Assembly (NCBI GenBank): GCA_020439945.1
Contig: JAGRPB010000027.1
Span: forward strand, 1-40,474
Length of the DNA: 40,474 nucleotides
DNA from: Verrucomicrobiia bacterium
GTDB lineage: Bacteria > Verrucomicrobiota > Verrucomicrobiia > Verrucomicrobiales > DEV007
Reading direction: 5' to 3'
The notes beneath the pieces are model-generated. The model was not told the origin of the DNA, made no database searches, and saw only the letters and a program-made list of their open reading frames with translations. This document shows positions 17,605-26,012 of the stretch, piece after piece. The position numbers were made by a program, and so were the translations under genes. Position 1 is the stretch's first letter. Each line of letters begins with the position of its first letter.

Positions 17605-17637
17605 ACGGCTCCCGGATTTCCGGGAGCCGTTTTCTTT
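17605..17637 (+). terminator. Rho-independent terminator after the His-rich protein
   Basis: A perfect 11-base stem (ACGGCTCCCGG with CCGGGAGCCGT), a four-base loop, and a T-rich tail (TTTCTTTG). It lies 36 bases after the stop of 17020-17568. Confidence 0.9.
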
Positions 17638-17692
17638 GTTCCCACGCAAGGCATTGACACCACAGAGGCTCCGCACGACGTAGCCAGCATTG

Positions 17693-18475
17693 ATGATCGC
17701 CGTTATTTCCCCCGCCAAGACCCTCGACTATGAAAGTCGCTGTCCCTCGCTGACACCGACCGAACCGGAATTCCTCGGCGAATCCGAATCTCTCATCAAA
17801 GCGCTCAGGAAGAAACGTCGCCCGGAGCTGCAAGCCCTCATGGGAATCAGCGAAAACCTGGCCGATCTCAACTACCGGCGCTATCGCGACTGGAGTTTGC
17901 CATTCACCGAAGACAACGCCCGCCCCGCCCTGCTGGCCTTCAAGGGTGACGTTTACACCGGTTTCACGCTCGATGAATACACGAAGCGCGACTTCGAATT
18001 CGCCCAGCAGCATCTTCGCATCCTTTCCGGTCTCTACGGCCTGCTGCGACCACTCGACCTCATGCAGCCCTACCGACTCGAGATGGGAACCGGATTGAAG
18101 ACCGCCCGTGGAAAAGACCTCTACGCCTTCTGGGACCGGAAGATCACGCACGCCCTCAACGAGGCGTTGCGGGAGACGCGATCGAACCACCTGATCAATC
18201 TGGCCTCCAACGAATACTTTCGCTCGGTCCGGGACGACCTGCTCGACGCCGAAGTGGTGACTCCGGTTTTCAAGGACCTGAAAAACGGCGAATACCGGAT
18301 CATCAGTTTCTTCGCCAAGAAAGCCCGCGGAATGATGAGCGATTTCCTCATCCGCAACCGGATCAAGCGCCCGGAAGATCTCAAGGACTTCGATCGCGCC
18401 GGCTATCGCTACAACGCGGCGCTGAGCGAGGGAACTACTTGGCTTTTCACGCGCGACCGTCCGGCCGACGGGTGA
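17693..18475 (+). CDS. yaaA: Peroxide stress protein YaaA (UPF0246)
   Basis: 260 residues from ATG 17693 (a TTG one codon earlier is less likely). The family is recognised by the opening MIAVISPAKTLDYES, by ALMGISENLADLNYRRY, ALLAFKGDVYTG, LRILSGLYGLLRPLDLMQPYR, and near the end FFAKKARGMMSDFLIRNRI and GYRYNAALS. YaaA reduces free intracellular iron during peroxide stress in E. coli and binds DNA; the molecular mechanism is not settled. Full-length. It stands between a terminator upstream and a convergent DUF1080 gene downstream. The preceding TTGACA at 17654 could be part of its promoter, but no matching -10 was clear. Confidence 0.95.
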   Translation: MIAVISPAKTLDYESRCPSLTPTEPEFLGESESLIKALRKKRRPELQALMGISENLADLNYRRYRDWSLPFTEDNARPALLAFKGDVYTGFTLDEYTKRDFEFAQQHLRILSGLYGLLRPLDLMQPYRLEMGTGLKTARGKDLYAFWDRKITHALNEALRETRSNHLINLASNEYFRSVRDDLLDAEVVTPVFKDLKNGEYRIISFFAKKARGMMSDFLIRNRIKRPEDLKDFDRAGYRYNAALSEGTTWLFTRDRPADG

Positions 18476-18488
18476 AAAAGACGGACCC

Positions 18489-18524
18489 AACCCTGTTTGG
18501 TCTCGGACCCGACCCTGTTGACTC
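18489..18524. repeat. Paired ACCCTGTTGA repeat, copy 2
   Basis: AACCCTGTTTGGTCTC and GACCCTGTTGACTC with cores 21 bases apart, in the gap between the convergent genes yaaA and DUF1080. The second unit touches the DUF1080 stop codon at 18523-18525. The first unit has diverged (TTTGG instead of TTGA). Confidence 0.55.
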
Positions 18525-19164
18525 AATCGAGCCGGCGAATCCGCAAATTTCGGAACCAGACCTCGCCACCGTGATCCTGAAGATGGATCGGCCCCTCAAA
18601 GGTGCCGAATCCCTCCCGGTCCTTGAATTTGCTCGCCGCCTTCCGCGTCTTCCAGTCCTCTGTTCCGATTTCGATCTCGACCACCTTTTTCCCGTTCAAC
18701 CAGTGTTCGAGATGGTTTCCCTTAGCGATGATCCTGGCCTGGTTCCATTCGCCGACCGGTTTCAGTACTTTGCCTTCGGCGGCCTTGATCACGTAAAGCG
18801 CTGCCGCCTGCCCCAGCGGCTTGGTTTCGTGAGTCGCGTTGGCATCGTCGAGAATCTGGTATTCGGGACCGACGCCGTCGTGAAAACGATATTTCAAGCC
18901 GCTGTTCACCGCTTTGGCGACCTTCCATTCGAATTCGAGTTCGAAATCCAGAAAGGTCTCCGTGCTGTGCAGATTGCCGCCTTTTTCGAAACGATGAATC
19001 GCCCCATCCCGCACCTCCCATCCATTCGGCGGACCGCCTTTCTGATCCGTCCAACCGGACAGATCCTTCCCATTGAAAAGAGAAATCCATTCCTGGTCTC
19101 CGGCCTGAAGGAAAGCCATCAGACCGAAAAGAGCCACGATCATCAGCGGAAACGCTTTTTTCAT
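18523..19164 (-). CDS. Exported DUF1080 (3-keto-disaccharide hydrolase-like) protein
   Basis: 213 residues from ATG 19164; the longer open frame upstream reads into the intergenic region. Sec signal peptide MKKAFPLMIVALFGLMAFLQ, cleavage near QAG-DQ. The DUF1080 domain is typical: WISLFNGKDLSGWTDQKGG, then WEVRDGAIHR, FELEFEWKVAKAVNSGLKYR with the NSG turn, EYQILDD, GEWNQARIIAKGNHLEHWLNG and GPIHLQDHGGEVWFRNLRIR. It is closer to the family consensus than the copy at 13122 (FNGKDLSGW rather than FDGKDLSKI). No sugar-utilisation gene is adjacent. The stop codon overlaps a dispersed repeat. Confidence 0.92.
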   Translation of the reverse strand: MKKAFPLMIVALFGLMAFLQAGDQEWISLFNGKDLSGWTDQKGGPPNGWEVRDGAIHRFEKGGNLHSTETFLDFELEFEWKVAKAVNSGLKYRFHDGVGPEYQILDDANATHETKPLGQAAALYVIKAAEGKVLKPVGEWNQARIIAKGNHLEHWLNGKKVVEIEIGTEDWKTRKAASKFKDREGFGTFEGPIHLQDHGGEVWFRNLRIRRLD

Positions 19165-19228
19165 GGCGGCGATCCTATCGCCAGCTTGCCCGGAGGCGAG
19201 CCGAAAATCGGACGTGGTCGCGGCGATC

Positions 19229-21916
19229 TCAGGCCGCCTTTTGAACGTCATCCAACACCTGCCGCACGGTCGCGGTCATGTCGTCGAAGTGATACGGTTT
19301 CTGCACGAAGCCATTCGGACAAGCGCCACACTCTTCCGTGAATTCGTTGAGGTCCACGAGGTAGCCGCTGCAGATCAGGACCGGAACGTCCTCGTCATCC
19401 TCGCGCAATCGGCGGAAGGTCTCGCGACCGGAGAGATTCGGCATCGAGAGATCGAGGAGAATCAGGTCGATCCGTTCCCGATTCTCGGCATAGACGTCGA
19501 GCCCCTTTTGTCCGTCATTGGCTTCGAGGACCTGGTAGCCCAGTTTGGTCAGCAGAGTGCAGGCGACATGCCGGACCACATCCTCGTCGTCGATGACGAG
19601 CACCGTTTCGCGAGGTTGATGACCTTCTTTCATCACGGTCGCCCGTAAATCGGTGCCCACCACGTCCGGCTGCGCCTCGGCGGCCGCGCTGCGGGGCAGG
19701 AAAATATCGAACCGGGTTCCCTCTCCTTCGCGGGAGTCCATTTCGATCCACCCCCCCAACTGCTTGATGATGCCGAAGGAAGTCGCGAGACCGAGTCCGG
19801 TGCCTTTTCCCGGTCCCTTGGTGGTGAAGAACGGTTCGAAAATGCGTTTCTGAACTTCGGGGGAGATGCCCTCTCCGTTGTCTTCGACACTGAGACAGAT
19901 GTAGTCACCCGGCGCGGCGTCGGCGTGCTGGCGGCTCTCCGCGACACTGATCGTCTGATTCTGAGAACGCAGCGTCAGGACGCCTCCGTCAGGCATCGCG
20001 TCCTTGGCGTTGACGCCCATGTTCATGATGACCTGGCTGAGCAGTCCGAGGTCGGCCATGACTTTCCACGGCTTGTCTTGCAATTCCAGATCGATGCGGA
20101 CCTTTCGATCAATCGTGGCGAGGAGGATGTCCCGCACTTCGCTGACCACGATATTGGAATCGCAGGGCTTCAGATCCATCTGGCTGCGGCGGGAGAATCC
20201 GAGCAGTTGACGCACCAGGTCGGCGGCCCGTTCACCGGCCTTGATCGCCAGCTTGAGATTGGTTTCACATTCCGAAGCGCCGTCCTGTTTTTCCAATTCG
20301 ATGGCGACAAGAGACAGATTTCCGAGGATCCCGGTCAGGAGATTGTTGAAATCGTGGGCCACCCCACCCGCCAATTGGCCGATCGCCTCCATCTTCTGCG
20401 ATTGCCGCAGGCTCTCCTCCAACTGTCGCTGCTCGGTCAGATCCTGCGTATTCCAGACCCGGCCGACCAGTTTCCCGCGGCGGTCCCTGATCGGGGACGA
20501 GAACACGTGAAGAACTCGCGAATCCGGTCGAGAGAGTTTCACCTCGCAATCGATGGATTCTCCATCAAATCGCGCCGCCATCCAGGTTTCGAAACCGCCG
20601 TCGGGTATTTCGCCATTTTTATCGAACACCTCGAGGATCGAGTCGGCGGCGGTGGAATGGAGTTCCCCTTCCCGCAGTCCCAACAGATCGAGGAATAGCC
20701 GATTCACCACCGCCACATCACCATCGAGATCTTCCACCATGAACCCGTTGTTGGTGCTATCGATCGCCGCCTGCAGTCGGGCGCTGGTTCGCTCCAGCTC
20801 CGATTGGCTCCGGCGCAGGCTTTCCGTGCGGGAAAGCACCAGCTTTTCCAGACCGTCCCGGTGTTCGCCTAACTCCTCGACCATGAGATTGAATGACGAA
20901 GCCAAGTGATCGATTTCTTCCGATCCATCACCACTCGCGCGAACCCCCAAATCTCCGCTTGCCACGAAGCGGGCAACATTTCCGATTCGCTCAAGTGGTA
21001 GGGAAATCCTCCTCGATAGGAACCACCCCAATATTACCGCAACGATCACCATACTGACAGTTGCCAACAGGAGCGTTGCCTGTGCCTGTCGGGTCACCGC
21101 CATCACCTCACCCATGGGTCTCAATGCGAGGACGATCCAATGCGAATCGACATGGGTCAGCGCCTTGGGTAGTTCCGCCGCGGCATACAGGAACTCGTTT
21201 CCCTGTTGATCTACATAACTCCCTACCGGGTGGAGCAACCAATCCACCGGGCGCTTCGATGGATCAAATTTTTCCATTAGTCGATCTTGATCCCTGTCAC
21301 AAATCACATTCCCCAAGGAATCTAACAGGACAACCTTGCCATCATCCCCCACATGAACATCGGCAAGCAATCTCATGACCCTATCGAAGGAAAGACGGGC
21401 TTTGATCACTTGTTCGATTTCCCCCTCCTTAGATTTCACCGGCAGATAGACCGTCAAAAACAATCCTTCACTACCCACTTTCCGATGTGGTTGCGAAATG
21501 GTTATTTTCCCATTAAGCGCATCATCAAACCATGATGTGTAATCGCGATGGGAAGGATAGTCCTTTGTCGTAGATTCAATAAGATAGCCATCCTTATCAT
21601 AGAGGCTGATATCCGAATAGGTTTCGTAAACCGAAACCAGACGCCTCATCTCTGAAAGCTTATTCTCAATCTTCGACTCATGATCAGAGAGAAATGGATT
21701 GGTCATCAACGATTCCAGATCCCGAGCCGAACGATCCATCACTTCGGCCACATGCTTACCCAACTGGAATGAAATGTCAGAAACCTTCTCCTCCTCGATT
21801 TCTCTTAGATCTCGACTAAGCACAGTAAGCAGCGGCACCAAAACGATCACAAGCGGCACTAGGCCAGTGACCATCATGAACACCAAAAGTCGATGTCGGA
21901 TCGTGTTCAATTGCAA
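19229..21916 (-). CDS. Hybrid sensor histidine kinase: Cache-HAMP-PAS-HisKA-HATPase-receiver
   Basis: 895 residues. The start is a TTG at 21916, six bases after the stop of the binding-protein gene, so translation is probably coupled. TM1 (about 9-33) and TM2 (about 280-300) bound a 240-residue extracytoplasmic Cache-like sensor ([33 protein letters not shown]). Next come HAMP (about 300-350), PAS (about 380-490, [20 protein letters not shown]), HisKA with H521 in [10 protein letters not shown], a HATPase (N box [16 protein letters not shown] box [13 protein letters not shown]) and a C-terminal receiver (acidic DDED, phospho-acceptor in LLDLSMP, CSGY, QKPYH). No output regulator is adjacent, so the receiver probably passes phosphate onward or modulates the kinase. 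The sensor-coding DNA is AT-richer than the kinase-coding DNA. It is last in an operon with two polyamine-type binding proteins. Confidence 0.93.
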   Translation of the reverse strand: MQLNTIRHRLLVFMMVTGLVPLVIVLVPLLTVLSRDLREIEEEKVSDISFQLGKHVAEVMDRSARDLESLMTNPFLSDHESKIENKLSEMRRLVSVYETYSDISLYDKDGYLIESTTKDYPSHRDYTSWFDDALNGKITISQPHRKVGSEGLFLTVYLPVKSKEGEIEQVIKARLSFDRVMRLLADVHVGDDGKVVLLDSLGNVICDRDQDRLMEKFDPSKRPVDWLLHPVGSYVDQQGNEFLYAAAELPKALTHVDSHWIVLALRPMGEVMAVTRQAQATLLLATVSMVIVAVILGWFLSRRISLPLERIGNVARFVASGDLGVRASGDGSEEIDHLASSFNLMVEELGEHRDGLEKLVLSRTESLRRSQSELERTSARLQAAIDSTNNGFMVEDLDGDVAVVNRLFLDLLGLREGELHSTAADSILEVFDKNGEIPDGGFETWMAARFDGESIDCEVKLSRPDSRVLHVFSSPIRDRRGKLVGRVWNTQDLTEQRQLEESLRQSQKMEAIGQLAGGVAHDFNNLLTGILGNLSLVAIELEKQDGASECETNLKLAIKAGERAADLVRQLLGFSRRSQMDLKPCDSNIVVSEVRDILLATIDRKVRIDLELQDKPWKVMADLGLLSQVIMNMGVNAKDAMPDGGVLTLRSQNQTISVAESRQHADAAPGDYICLSVEDNGEGISPEVQKRIFEPFFTTKGPGKGTGLGLATSFGIIKQLGGWIEMDSREGEGTRFDIFLPRSAAAEAQPDVVGTDLRATVMKEGHQPRETVLVIDDEDVVRHVACTLLTKLGYQVLEANDGQKGLDVYAENRERIDLILLDLSMPNLSGRETFRRLREDDEDVPVLICSGYLVDLNEFTEECGACPNGFVQKPYHFDDMTATVRQVLDDVQKAA

Positions 21917-21922
21917 AATTCA

Positions 21923-23125
21923 CTATTGCGCCCCGCTTGACAAAGCAACTTCCCCATTCGGGGAAACACCCTGACTTCGCAGCTCTCCAAATAGGCGCTT
22001 AATCTCGTTCTTCACAAAAATCTCGCTCGTTTTGGAAAACCGAATGAATCGAGATTTTACCATCATCTTCTTCTCCGGATACAATGCCCGGTTCTCTAGC
22101 AGCCCCGGTTCAATCATCTTTTTTGCCCCTTCGTTGGGAGATGAATAGCAAAGTTTGTTTGCGGTCTCCGCCGCGACCTCCGGTCGACACATGAAATCGA
22201 TAAACTGGTGGCAAAGCACACTATCCGAAGTCTCCTTGCTGATCCCAAAACTATCCACCCAGATCGGGCAGCCCTCTTTCGGACACACTACGACAATGGA
22301 ACCATTGGCCTCCGCCCTCAAAGCAGCATCACCGCTGTAGGTGATTGCCAAGTCGTTCAACCCGGATTCCAGGCTATTTAATCCGCTCGAGAAATCCAGC
22401 ATTTTTCCATTTTGCCTTACAAAGGCATCCAGCAATCGCCTTCTCGCTTCAGCGATTTCCACTTCAGTAGAATAATAAGGATCTACTCCCATTGACATTA
22501 GCGTGATGAAGAACAAGTCCTCCGGCTCGTCAATCATCGCGATTTTTCCCTTCAGATCTGAGCGCCACAACATCTCCCAGGAACTATCGATTACCTCTAC
22601 CTTGTCCGACCTGCACGCAAGCATGGTCGAGCCCCACAAATAGGGAACCGAATAACCGTTTTCCGGGTCGAAATACAATCCCTTGAATTCCGTTGAGATC
22701 TCCTTCAATTGGCTAATTCGATCATGGTCCAACTCTGCGAGAAGGTGCAGATTCAAGAAGTGTGAAAAGGTTCTGTCGTCAGCAACCACGATATCGAAAG
22801 CAACCGGATCAGATTCAAATGCCTGCATCATTTGTGCGGAATTGCCGACCTCGGTGACCTCAATCTGACATCCAAATTCGTTCTCGAACTGATGAATTAC
22901 AGACGGAACAAAATAGTTACTCCACGTTAGGATTGAAAGGATCTCGCATTCATCTCCACCCTCTAGCTCCTGGCTCCCTGCTTTTGGGCGAAAATGGCGC
23001 TTTGGATCAACCTGCGCTTCTGGAGTATTTTCTTTCAGACATCCCGCCAAAGACGCAATGGCAACAATGAGTGTCATCAGACGAAGCCCATTGAGCAATT
23101 TCAAGATTGTTTGCCGTCCTTCCAT
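21923..23125 (-). CDS. PotD-type (polyamine) binding lipoprotein, second copy
   Basis: 400 residues from ATG 23125; an ATG at 23077 is a possible shorter start. Lipoprotein signal ending IASLAGC. The body is a family 1 extracellular binding protein of the spermidine/putrescine type: ILTWSNYFVPSVIHQFENEF near the start, YSVPYLWGSTM, AMIDEPEDLFF, ITYSGDAAL, PIWVDSFGISKE and FIDFMCRPEVAAE. By recall of E. coli PotD, the polyamine-contact residues W34/Y37, D168/E171 and W255/D257 correspond here to W/Y in TWSNY, the acidic pair in DEPED, and W/D in WVD. It is a diverged paralog of the protein encoded just upstream. Transport genes are absent; the next gene, six bases away, is a Cache kinase, which suggests that it presents ligand to the sensor. 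Confidence 0.88.
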   Translation of the reverse strand: MEGRQTILKLLNGLRLMTLIVAIASLAGCLKENTPEAQVDPKRHFRPKAGSQELEGGDECEILSILTWSNYFVPSVIHQFENEFGCQIEVTEVGNSAQMMQAFESDPVAFDIVVADDRTFSHFLNLHLLAELDHDRISQLKEISTEFKGLYFDPENGYSVPYLWGSTMLACRSDKVEVIDSSWEMLWRSDLKGKIAMIDEPEDLFFITLMSMGVDPYYSTEVEIAEARRRLLDAFVRQNGKMLDFSSGLNSLESGLNDLAITYSGDAALRAEANGSIVVVCPKEGCPIWVDSFGISKETSDSVLCHQFIDFMCRPEVAAETANKLCYSSPNEGAKKMIEPGLLENRALYPEKKMMVKSRFIRFSKTSEIFVKNEIKRLFGELRSQGVSPNGEVALSSGAQ

Positions 23126-23180
23126 ATAAAAAATGGACAAGAAACCGACCAGGTCTAAGACTTCTATCGACCACCGGCTA

Positions 23181-24389
23181 TTAGTCTTCTCCGCCCGGCG
23201 AGGTTTGGGAACTCTCATCTTCGGTGACCGCCGCCGTTTTTGAGACAGATTCGGTGTCTCGGGCTGTCGCCTGAAGCCGGTCAAACACGAGTTTCATTCC
23301 CCGATTTACCAAAGTCTGTCTTCCCACACTGGCTCTGGATTCAAGTTCACATCGAGCCAGAATCTCATCAGACAAGTAGATGGTGGGATCTTCTTTGATT
23401 TCTTCAGAAATAAACTGCCTCGCCTCTCTATTGGCCGATGCGCACCAAAGTTCGTTTGAGTTGGCTGCCGCCACTTCAGGTCGGCAAAAATAATTGAGAA
23501 AGTCGTGTGCCGCACGGCTGTTTCTTGATTCACGAGGAATCACGAAACTGTCCAGCCATAGTGACGCCCCTTCCTCTGGGATAAAGTAAGAAATATTTTC
23601 CTCCTTTTCTGCCAGGACTCCTGCGTCGCTACTGTAAGTCATCGTAATCCAACAATCTCCAGAGAGCAGCTCTTCCCTGACCTCATCGATATCGACAAAT
23701 CGGGCATCAAGTCGCTGAACTTGGTCGAGAAGCCCCTTGGTAGCTGCCTCGATTTCGACTGGTTCTTGCGAATTGATATCGGATCCCAGCGCCAAAAGAG
23801 CTGCCGCATACGCATCGAACGGTTCGTCCAACATCAAGATGTGTCCCCGATAGCGGTCATCCCATAGGGATCTCCAGGCTTTTGCTGGTTCGGCGATTTT
23901 GTCAGCTCGGTAGGCAATCAATGTCGGCCCCCACATGTATGGCACAGAATATTGGTTCTCTGGGTCACTTCCCATTCCAAGGAATCGCTCATCCATATTG
24001 CCAAAAAGCGGCAACAAGTCTTTTTGGATGGGCTGAACGAGTTGCATCGAAATCAGATCGGCCATCTTGACCCCCGACGTCAAAGCCAAGTCAAATTCTG
24101 ATGGCCTGGAGCGGAGCAGGGCTTCCTGCTCATCCAGATTGCTGAAATTTACGAACTCGACTTTGATCCCGAACTCTTTTTCGAACTCCTCGATCACTTC
24201 AGGTGAAAAGTATTCGTCCCAAGTCAAAATCACGAGCGGAGCAGAGTTCGAGCTGCCCCCGTTCGCTGTTCCTCCCGGTTGAGAGTCTTGCGGGTTGTGA
24301 TCTTCGCAACCAGTCATAAGAGCGGCTGCCAACGATGCAAGCGAGCACAATACCCACCGCCACGGTGTTTTTTCGGTGAAGTAATTCAT
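23181..24389 (-). CDS. PotD-type (polyamine) binding lipoprotein, first copy
   Basis: 402 residues from ATG 24389. Lipobox LMTGC after WVLCSLASLAAA; a Gly/Ser/Asn-rich linker follows (GGTANGGSSNS), tethering the domain to the membrane. The binding fold reads LTWDEYFSPEVIEEFEKEFG, NQYSVPYMWGPTLIAYRADK, ILMLDEPFDAYA, MTYSSDAG, SLWLDSFVIPRES and FLNYFCRPEVAA. Residues expected to hold the polyamine amines (W and Y of TWDEY, acids of DEPFD, W and D of WLD) are present. First gene of a three-gene unit with the second copy (55 bases downstream) and the kinase. The C-terminal 35 residues are Ser/Thr/Glu-rich and unstructured. GC content is lower than the flanks. Its ligand could also be another amine or organic cation. 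Confidence 0.9.
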   Translation of the reverse strand: MNYFTEKTPWRWVLCSLASLAAALMTGCEDHNPQDSQPGGTANGGSSNSAPLVILTWDEYFSPEVIEEFEKEFGIKVEFVNFSNLDEQEALLRSRPSEFDLALTSGVKMADLISMQLVQPIQKDLLPLFGNMDERFLGMGSDPENQYSVPYMWGPTLIAYRADKIAEPAKAWRSLWDDRYRGHILMLDEPFDAYAAALLALGSDINSQEPVEIEAATKGLLDQVQRLDARFVDIDEVREELLSGDCWITMTYSSDAGVLAEKEENISYFIPEEGASLWLDSFVIPRESRNSRAAHDFLNYFCRPEVAAANSNELWCASANREARQFISEEIKEDPTIYLSDEILARCELESRASVGRQTLVNRGMKLVFDRLQATARDTESVSKTAAVTEDESSQTSPGGED

Positions 24390-24939
24390 GGGAATAGATG
24401 GTTCAGGGAATAGTTTAAACTATAAAAATAATAAAAACAATAAATTTTCTATTTTTCTGCTTTTCATGGCACTGGGACTTTTCCATCTCTCTTGACCCTT
24501 CCCTGCCCGTTGATAATCGACATCAGCCGAGAAGGCAGAGCCTCACAATCCGAGTGCTCAACGCAAACCGGAGGCGAAAGGGCACGAAACCCAGCCACTC
24601 CAAACGGAGATGTTTCTCGCCGCCCCACAGCGAACGAAATGGAGATTTCTGCAAAATTTGGTCGTTTTGCTGGACGACCAGTCCCGCAAGACCCGCAGTG
24701 GAACCCCTTGTCTTGTAACTATTGGACAGCTCTCCAGAAGTTCTCAGATGCGTCATTTTTCCATTTTTTGAGAAATTTCTTGATTTTGGATTGCTGAATG
24801 GAGTTTTTTCGAAATACTGCCAAAATCTTGATTCATGACGGCTTCTTCCCACTGAAACCGTCTCATGCTTTAAAAGAAAGCCTTTCCAAAATTCCAACAT
24901 TTCCCGCTGTTTCGCGTGAGATCGTCAAAACAGGCATCC
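24390..24939. other. 550-base divergent intergenic region of the accessory island
   Basis: It separates the sensor operon (minus strand) from the SET operon (plus strand). Contents seen: the 14-base palindrome at 24410-24423, an AT-rich tract to about 24475, a possible plus-strand promoter (TTGACC at 24492, 16-base spacer, TAATCG at 24514), a small inverted repeat TGGTCG/CGACCA at 24659-24680, and a T-rich stretch at 24748-24790. Open frames here (for example 24523-24900 minus and 24798-25007 plus) have no recognisable protein character. A small RNA or remnant gene cannot be excluded. Confidence 0.5.
24410..24423. promoter_or_regulatory. Perfect 14-base palindrome upstream of the sensor operon
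   Basis: ATAGTTTAAACTAT, fully self-complementary, 21 bases before the start codon at 24389 and beside a very AT-rich tract (24421-24480 has 14 G/C in 60, counted by hand). The position suits an operator or the core promoter of the binding-protein operon. No regulator has been assigned. Confidence 0.4.
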
Positions 24940-25455
24940 ATGAGAGAAAAAATCTACGTAGGAGACTCGAATCTAGGGTTCGGTGTCTTCGCCAACTGCC
25001 CCATTGAGCCAAGGGAAGTGATCTTCTACGTTACAGGTCCGGTTATCAGTTTGGACGAATGCCTTCAACTTCCCGATCAAGGGGAGAACACTTTTCAAAT
25101 TGGATTGGACGCTTACGTCAACCCAGGGTATCCCGGCAAATTCATCAATCACTCCTGCGAACCAAACGCAGGCCTGATCGATGACACCTGTGTAATCGCA
25201 ATCAGGCAGATTGTTCCAGGAGAGGAGATCCGCTTCGATTATTCTACGGCAATGCTGGAACGCTTGTGGGAGTTGGATTGCCGGTGTGGGTCTCCAAGAT
25301 GCCGGAACAAAGTCAGGGATTTCGATCTCCTTCCAATTGGCGTAAAACAGCGTCTCCTCCGCTTGGGAATTGTCCAGAATTTCATAGTCGAGGCGCTTGA
25401 AGAACTTAGCCCCCTGCCCCACAACTCATCCAAAATAGCGGCGGGGAATGTCTGA
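24940..25455 (+). CDS. SET-domain protein (putative protein lysine methyltransferase) with post-SET cysteines
   Basis: 171 residues from ATG 24940; a GTG at 24916 would add eight. SET domains transfer methyl groups from S-adenosylmethionine to lysines. All the landmark motifs are present: NLGFGVFANCPI near the N-terminus (SAM-binding GxG), FINHSCEPNAG (the NHSC that shapes the SAM and lysine sites), EEIRFDYSTA (the catalytic-site Tyr), and a post-SET C-x-C-x4-C (CRCGSPRC) that with the NHSC cysteine should bind zinc. The C-terminal 50 residues are helical. It is the first gene of a SET / small membrane protein / SET unit. Bacterial SET proteins are uncommon; known substrates include histone-like proteins in Chlamydia. 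The DNA is AT-rich relative to the rest of the window. Confidence 0.88.
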   Translation: MREKIYVGDSNLGFGVFANCPIEPREVIFYVTGPVISLDECLQLPDQGENTFQIGLDAYVNPGYPGKFINHSCEPNAGLIDDTCVIAIRQIVPGEEIRFDYSTAMLERLWELDCRCGSPRCRNKVRDFDLLPIGVKQRLLRLGIVQNFIVEALEELSPLPHNSSKIAAGNV

Positions 25456-25624
25456 ATCGTGAAAATGCGTGATCTCTAAGATCGACTCGGAAGGATTCTA
25501 CGCGCCCCCCCTACCAAAGACACCTCGCCAAGTGTCGCGGACCAACGAAAGACTGATAGCGGGAATTGCGCTTCGCAAGGCTGTGGGATAGTTTTTTTCA
25601 GCCTCCTTTGTTTTGGCAGGACTT

Positions 25625-25963
25625 ATGAATTCATCTCTATTTGCGATTTTTCTTACAATCCTCCTATCCCTTTTCGCCGTAGTTGGAGACTATTTCCTCA
25701 AAACCGCGAGCAATTTGGAGTCCCCATTCCGCAATTGGAATTTCCTGGCAGGCTTTTTGATCTACAGTTTGAGCGCGTTTGGTTGGGTGCTGGTCATGCC
25801 TCATCTAAAACTGGCCTATCTCGGAGTGATTCTCTCCATCACAATGATCCTGAGCCTTTGCGTTCTTGGAATCTTCTTCTTCGACGAGTCTCTCTCCCCA
25901 AAAGAATGGGTTGGCGTAGGTCTTGCGATCGCCTCTTTGGTTCTTTTACAAAGAGTTGCGTGA
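25625..25963 (+). CDS. Small four-helix SMR/EamA-like membrane protein
   Basis: 112 residues from ATG 25625 (a TTG at 25613 is in frame). Four membrane helices in the drug/metabolite transporter half-size format: LFAIFLTILLSLFAVVGDYF, FLAGFLIYSLSAFGWVLVMP, LAYLGVILSITMILSLCVLG and EWVGVGLAIASLVLLQ. The order and the FFDESLSPKEWVGVGLA loop before helix 4 are typical of SMR and ArnE-like proteins. The essential Glu of true small-multidrug exporters in helix 1 (Glu14 of EmrE) is not at the aligned position; an Asp one turn later (GDYFLK) may take its role. Members of this superfamily export spermidine, guanidinium or lipid-linked sugars, so substrate is open. A hairpin (TTGCG/CGCAA at 25566-25578) and a T-run (25592-25598) precede it, perhaps limiting read-through from the SET gene. 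Confidence 0.75.
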   Translation: MNSSLFAIFLTILLSLFAVVGDYFLKTASNLESPFRNWNFLAGFLIYSLSAFGWVLVMPHLKLAYLGVILSITMILSLCVLGIFFFDESLSPKEWVGVGLAIASLVLLQRVA

Positions 25964-26012
25964 CCTTTTCTTTCTTCCCTCAATCGGGAGTCTTACTCTG
26001 AATTCCACAAAA

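Noticed and set aside
24466..24482. Possible sigma-54 site TGGCAC before the SET operon
   Set aside because: There is no GC at the -12 position with ten-base spacing, unlike the glnII site.
24523..24900. 125-codon minus-strand open frame in the island intergenic region
   Set aside because: No domain and unlike a real protein in composition. It overlaps the shared control region. The 24798-25007 plus-strand frame was rejected for the same reason and because it overlaps the SET gene in another frame.
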